A DNA stretch of 9,752 nucleotides, from assembly GCA_902465145.1 (NCBI GenBank), contig CABQMD010000019.1, positions 1-9,752 on the forward strand, read 5' to 3'. How positions within the stretch are numbered: the first letter of the stretch is position 1; every line of letters starts with the position of its first letter. Position numbers and translations under genes: made by a program. Under the pieces are notes generated by a model. That model saw only the letters and a program-made list of their open reading frames with translations. It did not search any database and was not told the origin of the DNA. Source of the stretch: an uncultured Succinatimonas sp. (GTDB lineage: Bacteria > Pseudomonadota > Gammaproteobacteria > Enterobacterales > Succinivibrionaceae). This document shows positions 5,506-9,752 of the stretch, piece after piece.

Positions 5506-6753
5506 TTATTCGGGAATATTTTCTAATTCCCACATTTCTTCAAACTTCTGACGACGACGGATCACAGAGACTTTGTCACCGTCTACCAAAAGCTCGCAAC
5601 TTAAACAGCGGCTGTTGTAATTTGACGACATACTGCTTCCGTAAGCTCCGGCACCGCGAACTGCCAAAATGTCACCTTGTTCTGCAGCAAGAATTCTGTC
5701 TTTACCCAAAAAATCATCGCTTTCGCAAATCGGTCCGACTACATCACAACAATTCTCTTCATCCTGAGGACGAACTTTGGCATTCACTATGGTCATATGC
5801 GCGTTATAAAGAGCAGGACGTATCAGATCGTTCATGGCCCCGTCGGTTACCAAAAAACGTTTTTCTCCGTTTCTTTTCTTGTAAATAACCTTAGCTGCCA
5901 AAATACCGGCATTTGCTACCATGGCACGTCCAGGTTCTATATAGAGCTCGCAGTCAAGTTTCTTAAAGCGCTCGCAAATCCCGTCAAAGAAATCATCAGG
6001 AGACGGCGGCAATTCGTTATCATAGGTAACTCCAAGTCCTCCTCCCAGATCGATATGTCCTATCTTGATCCCTGCTTTAAGCAATTTTTCGTAGAACGGG
6101 ATGATCACGTCGGCAGCTTCCAAAATTGGAACCGAAGACGTCATCTGAGATCCGATATGACAATCTATCCCCTGCACACTTAAATTTGGATCTTTGTTCA
6201 TCTCAAGATAAAGCTCATAGGCTTCATCTGTAGCTATACCAAACTTATTATTTTTCAAACCGGTAGAAATTGCAGGTAAGGTTCTGGCATCGACATCAGG
6301 GTTTATACGTAATGCTACAGGAGCTTTGAGACCAAGACGTTTGGCAACTCTCTTTATAGCTTCAACCTCTGCAGACGATTCCGCATTTATACAACGAATA
6401 CCGTTTATAAGAGCAAACTCCAATTCATCATCCGTTTTGCCTACCCCGGAAAAAACGGTCTTTTTAGGATCTCCTCCGGCAGCAATTACACGTCTTAGCT
6501 CTCCTTCGGAAACAACATCGAAGCCTGCTCCCAGCTTTGCCATCAAATTCAGCACGGCCAAATTAGAATTAGACTTGACGCTGTAACAAACAAGATGAGG
6601 GATCCTGTTAAGTGCATGTTCAAATGCACGGTAATGACGTTCCAAAGTGGCTTTTGAATAGATATATAAGGGAGTTCCGTATTTTTTTGCCAGATCTTCG
6701 ACCTTTACATCTTCTGCATATAAATTGCCGTCTTTAAAATTGAAATAATCCAT
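5506..6753 (-). CDS. lysA: Diaminopimelate decarboxylase
   Basis: LysA is a PLP enzyme that decarboxylates meso-diaminopimelate to L-lysine, the last step of lysine synthesis. The 415-residue protein has the fold type III layout, an alanine-racemase-like barrel followed by a beta domain. The PLP-binding lysine is K60 in CYSVKSN. Other signatures are H199 in CHIGSQ, the glycine loop GGGLG at 237-241, EPGR at 273-276, C343 in GPICES (contributed across the dimer) and Y371 in GAGAYGSSM. The segment NSRCL at 380-384 has Cys where many homologues have Pro, a small oddity of unknown effect. The ATG at 6751-6753 agrees with family N-termini but has only a weak purine stretch upstream. The order lptM-lysA-dapF is known from Pseudomonas, Vibrio and Shewanella relatives and is not enterobacterial, where lysA lies elsewhere beside lysR. 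No lysR is visible here. Confidence 0.97.
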   Translation of the reverse strand: MDYFNFKDGNLYAEDVKVEDLAKKYGTPLYIYSKATLERHYRAFEHALNRIPHLVCYSVKSNSNLAVLNLMAKLGAGFDVVSEGELRRVIAAGGDPKKTVFSGVGKTDDELEFALINGIRCINAESSAEVEAIKRVAKRLGLKAPVALRINPDVDARTLPAISTGLKNNKFGIATDEAYELYLEMNKDPNLSVQGIDCHIGSQMTSSVPILEAADVIIPFYEKLLKAGIKIGHIDLGGGLGVTYDNELPPSPDDFFDGICERFKKLDCELYIEPGRAMVANAGILAAKVIYKKRNGEKRFLVTDGAMNDLIRPALYNAHMTIVNAKVRPQDEENCCDVVGPICESDDFLGKDRILAAEQGDILAVRGAGAYGSSMSSNYNSRCLSCELLVDGDKVSVIRRRQKFEEMWELENIPE

Positions 6754-6769
6754 CTTTCTGTGTAACCAG

Positions 6770-6796
6770 TTGTTATATATAATATTGTTGTAACAA
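6770..6796. promoter_or_regulatory. AT-rich inverted repeat, possible lysA control region
   Basis: TTGTTA (6770-6775) and TAACAA (6791-6796) are perfect inverted arms around a nearly pure A/T centre, in the 92-bp gap between lptM and lysA. The centre has TATAAT-like strings on both strands, but no convincing -35/-10 pair directed at lysA could be fixed. It may be a promoter, an operator or just AT-rich spacer. The gap is too short for a lysine riboswitch. Confidence 0.2.
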
Positions 6797-6845
6797 TAAA
6801 ATGTCGGCAGTAATTCCGCACCACATTAAAAATTCTACCAATTTG

Positions 6846-7046
6846 TCATGGCTGAGCTTGGCTTTGAATCGATGCAGCCGTTTCGTTATTGTAAGAATTG
6901 TGCCCTAAATGGTTTTCGTTGTTTTGCCCGTTCGACGCAATGTGCAATTTTGCTCCGTCAGGAGGCATATATAAGGGGCCTTTAATTCCGCATCCTCCCA
7001 ACAACATCAGCTCCAAGACGGCAAATACCAAAACTAATCTCTTCAC
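6846..7046 (-). CDS. lptM: LPS translocon maturation lipoprotein LptM (LppL/YifL)
   Basis: This is a 66-residue predicted outer-membrane lipoprotein. It starts with the short signal peptide MKRLVLVFAVLELMLLGG, followed by the lipidated Cys at 19 in the lipobox LGGC. The residues after it, CGIKGPLYMPPDG, match the family hallmark CG-(L/I)-KGPLY-PP. In E. coli LptM helps the LptD-LptE translocon mature by aiding disulfide formation. The remaining tail from about residue 32 is polar and rich in Asn and Gln, probably disordered. I chose the GTG at 7044-7046 over an ATG at 7067 because GGAGG (7054-7058) stands 7 bases before it and would otherwise lie inside the gene, and because this start gives a normal signal peptide. 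The position before lysA-dapF is the classic one. In relatives a divergent cyaY (frataxin) lies between cyaA and this gene; it is absent here. Confidence 0.9.
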   Translation of the reverse strand: MKRLVLVFAVLELMLLGGCGIKGPLYMPPDGAKLHIASNGQNNENHLGHNSYNNETAASIQSQAQP

Positions 7047-7053
7047 AAAGCAT

Positions 7054-7058
7054 CCTCC
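7054..7058 (-). promoter_or_regulatory. Ribosome binding site deciding the lptM start
   Basis: GGAGG on the minus strand, 7 bases before GTG 7044-7046, is the best Shine-Dalgarno sequence seen in the window. It argues against the in-frame ATG at 7067, which would add seven residues (MSTGGCF) in front of the signal peptide. Confidence 0.85.
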
Positions 7059-7104
7059 CGTCGACATCGGACAAAACCTACACCGGTCCCCTTTGGCAAG
7101 CCGT

Positions 7105-7117
7105 TGCTAAAATAGCA
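7105..7117 (-). promoter_or_regulatory. Small dyad with extended -10-like element before lptM
   Basis: TGCTA (7105-7109) and TAGCA (7113-7117) are perfect arms around AAA. Read on the minus strand the same bases give TGC-TATTTT, an extended -10-like element about 60 bases before the lptM start. No good -35 is seen. A further GGTCCC (7085-7090)/GGGACC (7146-7151) pair flanks it, but its loop is too long for a terminator. If this is a promoter, lptM-lysA-dapF would be transcribed separately from cyaA. Confidence 0.25.
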
Positions 7118-7158
7118 TGAAAATACCGAAGGTTGAGTTTTTTTTGGGACCTTATAAA

Positions 7159-9627
7159 TCACATGCTGATTGAAAAAGGGTGTACCGATGAAAAATCCGG
7201 ACTTAGAACAAAATACTGTGGCAAATTGAAATTTACCGTTCCATCCTGATCAGCGTCGTTTTGATGCGTGCAAAAACGATTAACCTCATTCACGAGATCT
7301 GAACGCGATCCACAATAATCACGGTATACACTTACCTCATTACGCTCATCAGCTACGTAAATATCCCAATGTCCCTTGATCTTAAGCGGTGCAAAAAAAT
7401 ACTGAGAAATTCCGGCTGAGGCACAAGACTCCACTGAAAACGGGACCTGCAGAGCATACTCAGGGCGCATGCCAAAACGTGTAAGCACGGTAATATCCAA
7501 TCCGTTCATGCCGAACGGCTGGTGTCTGACAATTGAAACACCTCGACTGCCTGCGGCCTTTGCCGTATAAGTTTCAGCCCCTGCTTCAAAAGTATACGAT
7601 GCTTCACGATCTGCCACACACCAGGAAAGCTCTCGAAGCAAATCTTCCAAATCATAACGGATCAACTCACTGAAAGTTTTCGAACAGGAAAAGAAATTTA
7701 CGTGTTTTAAGAAACCTCTGTCTTCCTCGTCTTTGGCATTTTGACGCATGATGTAAGTCATAAGTTCAACTATGCCAATTCCGCCGTTACGAAAATGATG
7801 GCAATTAATTTCTCCCCAACTGTTAATCGTAACTGCGCTTATCGACCCCACGGCACAATGTCTGTCATGTCCCATGCTCAACACCGAACCTTCAGCAGGA
7901 GCATAAAAAGAAAATGAACGGTCTTCGGTGGCATCAACTTCAAAGTTCAAAATAACCAGACATTCACGAATTCTTCTGGTACGCGATAATTCTTTTTGGT
8001 CAACTTTGAAGTCATTTTCGTTAAAAAAAAGTCTCAACCGTTCGGATAAACGTCTTATTTTGGACGTATCCGTGCCGACAATTTCCCTGTTTTGCGCATA
8101 AACCACCGTTTCAGAACCGTATATGCGGTTATACACGGTCCAAAGCAAAGCTTCGGTAAGAGATCCTGAAACATAGATTTCCTTTTTATTCAACAATTCA
8201 TAAGGATCTAAAGTTGCCGGATATACATGCCAACCGTTGCGACAGAGTGATTCTGAACCTGTATGAATAAATGTAAGACCTTTTTGGGTAACGGAGCCTG
8301 ATAAACTGCGACTTAAATGCAGGATTTTTCCTTCATAAAGATCATATGCAGCGTAAAGTTTTCTTGATAAAACTCCTGCATCATCAGACGTAATTGCGTA
8401 CTCAATACCATGACTTACGGAAAAACCTAAAAGAGCTCTGTAACTTTTAACAAATGACGAAAAAAGTTCTTGCTCAGTTTTAAGTACTATCTCCACATCA
8501 TGTTCTTTAGAAATCTCTGCAAATTCAACTTCCCGCTGCTCCCATCCCCACAATGAGGACAAACGGCGTAACAAAGCTCTTCTTTGCGCTCGTGCTCTGC
8601 ACTCCGGCATACTGCGTACAGCCTGTGCAATTTTTGAAAAAAAACAGCGTCTTACTAACTGCAAACGCTCGTGATCATGTGTACGTCTTAAATATTTGCT
8701 TACCCTGCGAAACATCAAACAATATGCATCTTCATTCAAGGCATAATGGGCTTGATTAAAAAGATTACGTTTGAATATTGTAGAAACCAGTTCTCCGGAA
8801 GGGTAATCAGCAGCATAAGCTTCCATGAGCAGACTTTTTAACACAGCCTTAAAAGGCGAATCTATACCCTTGTACAATAACCACAATCCAGATCCGAAAT
8901 ATTCAGAAGGAGAACTTTTCACTACACTTCCAAAATCAAACCAAAGCATTTCGTCGCCAAAGCCTGAATTAACTATGGCATGTGCCGCTTCTTTATAATT
9001 TTCAGCTTCTTCTTCGGGTGAAACCAAATACCATAAAATACAGCGACCGCAGATGTGTATGGAACTGCGGTAAAACTCATCTAAAAGAAACAAAGATTGA
9101 GCGCTTCCGCAATCTTCAGTATCCATAACCCCGCAAGAACCTGAGATAAAACGATCCTCCGGCGTAATAAAAAGATTAATTTCAGCGCCTAAAATGGCTG
9201 CATAAGCGGTGATAAAAGAACATTTTTCTTTCAATGCCGCAGTCTCGTCAGCTGGAAGAGTTGATTCGACACAAACCCACAAATCAAGATCAGAACTAAC
9301 CCCTTGCCCGACTGACGAAGTGCTCCCCATGCAATACAAAGCTTTCACCGTATGTTTTCCGTGAGCACTGGTATAAGGATCGACCCCCAATTTCAACAAC
9401 CAATCACGTTGAAATTCAGAAGGTGAAAAATTGTCGATACCGAACGGTACAGTCTCTCCGCGGTATCCAGGGATCTTCGGATCATTAAAATGCAAGAAAA
9501 GAGGAACAAGTTCAAAAAGTTTTCTAGTCCGTCTGTCCATGACAGACAAGGCAATCGACATACGTTTGGTATTAAACGCCATATAACGCTCGTACCTTGC
9601 AGATACTTCTTCTTTAGTAATAACCAT
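7159..9627 (-). CDS. cyaA: Class I adenylate cyclase
   Basis: CyaA converts ATP to cAMP, the ligand of CRP. This 822-residue protein follows E. coli CyaA along its length. The N-terminal catalytic domain holds the nucleotidyltransferase signature MGSTSSVGQ at 100-108 and the metal-binding pair D113/D115 in SSDLDLWV. Other conserved blocks are DCGSAQSLFLLDEFYR at 171-186, EYFGSGLWLLYKGIDSPFKA at 241-260 and LVRRCFF. The C-terminal region, in E. coli linked to regulation by the phosphorylated glucose-PTS protein IIA-Glc, runs to NFNLPQYF at 799-806. The protein then ends 16 residues later and lacks the roughly 25-residue tail of the 848-residue E. coli protein. The ATG at 9625-9627 fits the family N-terminus, although no Shine-Dalgarno sequence is visible. 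Two T8 runs occur on the coding strand, but the reading frame is open throughout. The gene stands before lptM; an E. coli-like hemC partner is not visible at the right edge. Confidence 0.96.
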   Translation of the reverse strand: MVITKEEVSARYERYMAFNTKRMSIALSVMDRRTRKLFELVPLFLHFNDPKIPGYRGETVPFGIDNFSPSEFQRDWLLKLGVDPYTSAHGKHTVKALYCMGSTSSVGQGVSSDLDLWVCVESTLPADETAALKEKCSFITAYAAILGAEINLFITPEDRFISGSCGVMDTEDCGSAQSLFLLDEFYRSSIHICGRCILWYLVSPEEEAENYKEAAHAIVNSGFGDEMLWFDFGSVVKSSPSEYFGSGLWLLYKGIDSPFKAVLKSLLMEAYAADYPSGELVSTIFKRNLFNQAHYALNEDAYCLMFRRVSKYLRRTHDHERLQLVRRCFFSKIAQAVRSMPECRARAQRRALLRRLSSLWGWEQREVEFAEISKEHDVEIVLKTEQELFSSFVKSYRALLGFSVSHGIEYAITSDDAGVLSRKLYAAYDLYEGKILHLSRSLSGSVTQKGLTFIHTGSESLCRNGWHVYPATLDPYELLNKKEIYVSGSLTEALLWTVYNRIYGSETVVYAQNREIVGTDTSKIRRLSERLRLFFNENDFKVDQKELSRTRRIRECLVILNFEVDATEDRSFSFYAPAEGSVLSMGHDRHCAVGSISAVTINSWGEINCHHFRNGGIGIVELMTYIMRQNAKDEEDRGFLKHVNFFSCSKTFSELIRYDLEDLLRELSWCVADREASYTFEAGAETYTAKAAGSRGVSIVRHQPFGMNGLDITVLTRFGMRPEYALQVPFSVESCASAGISQYFFAPLKIKGHWDIYVADERNEVSVYRDYCGSRSDLVNEVNRFCTHQNDADQDGTVNFNLPQYFVLSPDFSSVHPFSISM

Positions 9628-9660
9628 ATTGCATTGAAATCACTTTTTTTGAATATGAGA

Positions 9661-9692
9661 ATTTTATACTATTATTGCCTTTATCCGCACAA
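9661..9692 (-). promoter_or_regulatory. Candidate sigma70 promoter of cyaA
   Basis: The minus strand carries TATAAA (9668-9663, within TATAAAAT) as -10 and TTGTGC (9692-9687) as a weak -35, 18 bases apart. Transcription would begin roughly 30 bases before the cyaA ATG, giving a short leader. No clear CRP dyad was found over it. Confidence 0.45.
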
Positions 9693-9711
9693 AATCCGAA
9701 ACTTGTATCCG
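9683..9711. repeat. Three ATCCG repeats upstream of cyaA
   Basis: ATCCG occurs at 9683-9687, 9694-9698 and 9707-9711, with spacings of 11 and 13 bases, and the outer two extend to TATCCGC, 24 bases apart. They overlap or lie just above the candidate -35 of cyaA. Spacing close to one or two helical turns would suit binding of a regulator on one DNA face. No known operator is recognised, and five-base repeats can arise by chance. Confidence 0.3.
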
Positions 9712-9752
9712 CTCAAATTTTCCTAACTTTTCTTCTCTTGCTGACTGCGCAA

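Noticed and set aside
5448..6586. Plus-strand ORFs opposite lysA (5448-5888, 5677-6183, 6326-6586)
   Set aside because: All lie within or over the well-supported lysA on the other strand and show no domain motifs; they are antisense shadows.
6754..6845. Lysine riboswitch before lysA
   Set aside because: The 92-bp gap is shorter than the lysine riboswitch aptamer and lacks its stems and terminator.
7085..7151. GGTCCC/GGGACC repeat as the cyaA terminator
   Set aside because: The loop would be 55 bases and no U-tract follows the second arm on the minus strand.
1..9752. CRISPR array, insertion sequence, toxin-antitoxin or defence system
   Set aside because: No regularly spaced repeats, transposase, terminal repeats or defence-type domains were seen; all long ORFs are explained by housekeeping families.

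Overview
The window is a housekeeping stretch of a gammaproteobacterial chromosome. Every recognisable gene lies on the minus strand, so transcription runs from right to left: cyaA, lptM (lppL/yifL), lysA, dapF, xerC, yigB (HAD phosphatase), uvrD, then the 5' end of rho, cut by the left edge. A class I adenylate cyclase, an LptM lipoprotein and the dapF-xerC-yigB-uvrD series together point to Gammaproteobacteria. The moderately AT-rich DNA, lysA next to dapF, and the absence of both cyaY and the DUF484 gene would fit an anaerobic lineage such as Succinivibrionaceae. That placement is inference, not proof.

Region by region: 9628-9752 is the cyaA upstream region, with a candidate sigma70 promoter and three ATCCG repeats. 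cyaA fills 7159-9627. A 112-bp gap leads to the small lipoprotein gene lptM, whose start is fixed by a strong Shine-Dalgarno sequence. An AT-rich gap is followed by lysA. The lysA-dapF gap holds a nested inverted repeat. dapF is followed after 27 bp by xerC. xerC, yigB and uvrD overlap one another in two 4-base GTGA junctions and look translationally coupled. About 576 bp without a convincing protein gene then separate uvrD from rho.

Functionally, dapF and lysA are the last two steps of the diaminopimelate/lysine pathway and feed peptidoglycan and protein synthesis. XerC resolves chromosome dimers with XerD, UvrD repairs DNA, YigB is a small-molecule phosphatase, LptM assists assembly of the LPS translocon, CyaA makes cAMP, and Rho terminates transcription.

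No new multi-gene system is apparent. The part least explained by known features is the 236-811 rho leader. On the rho strand it has an extended -10 element far upstream, two tiny ORFs overlapping as ATGA, a pair of mutually exclusive stems, a terminator-like hairpin with a U-rich tail, and a palindrome next to a rho start codon that lacks a Shine-Dalgarno sequence. Together these suggest attenuation-type control of rho by a layout that I do not recognise. Other points of note are a UvrD without its C-terminal Tudor-like domain and a U UUU UUG slippery heptamer at the yigB-uvrD junction.
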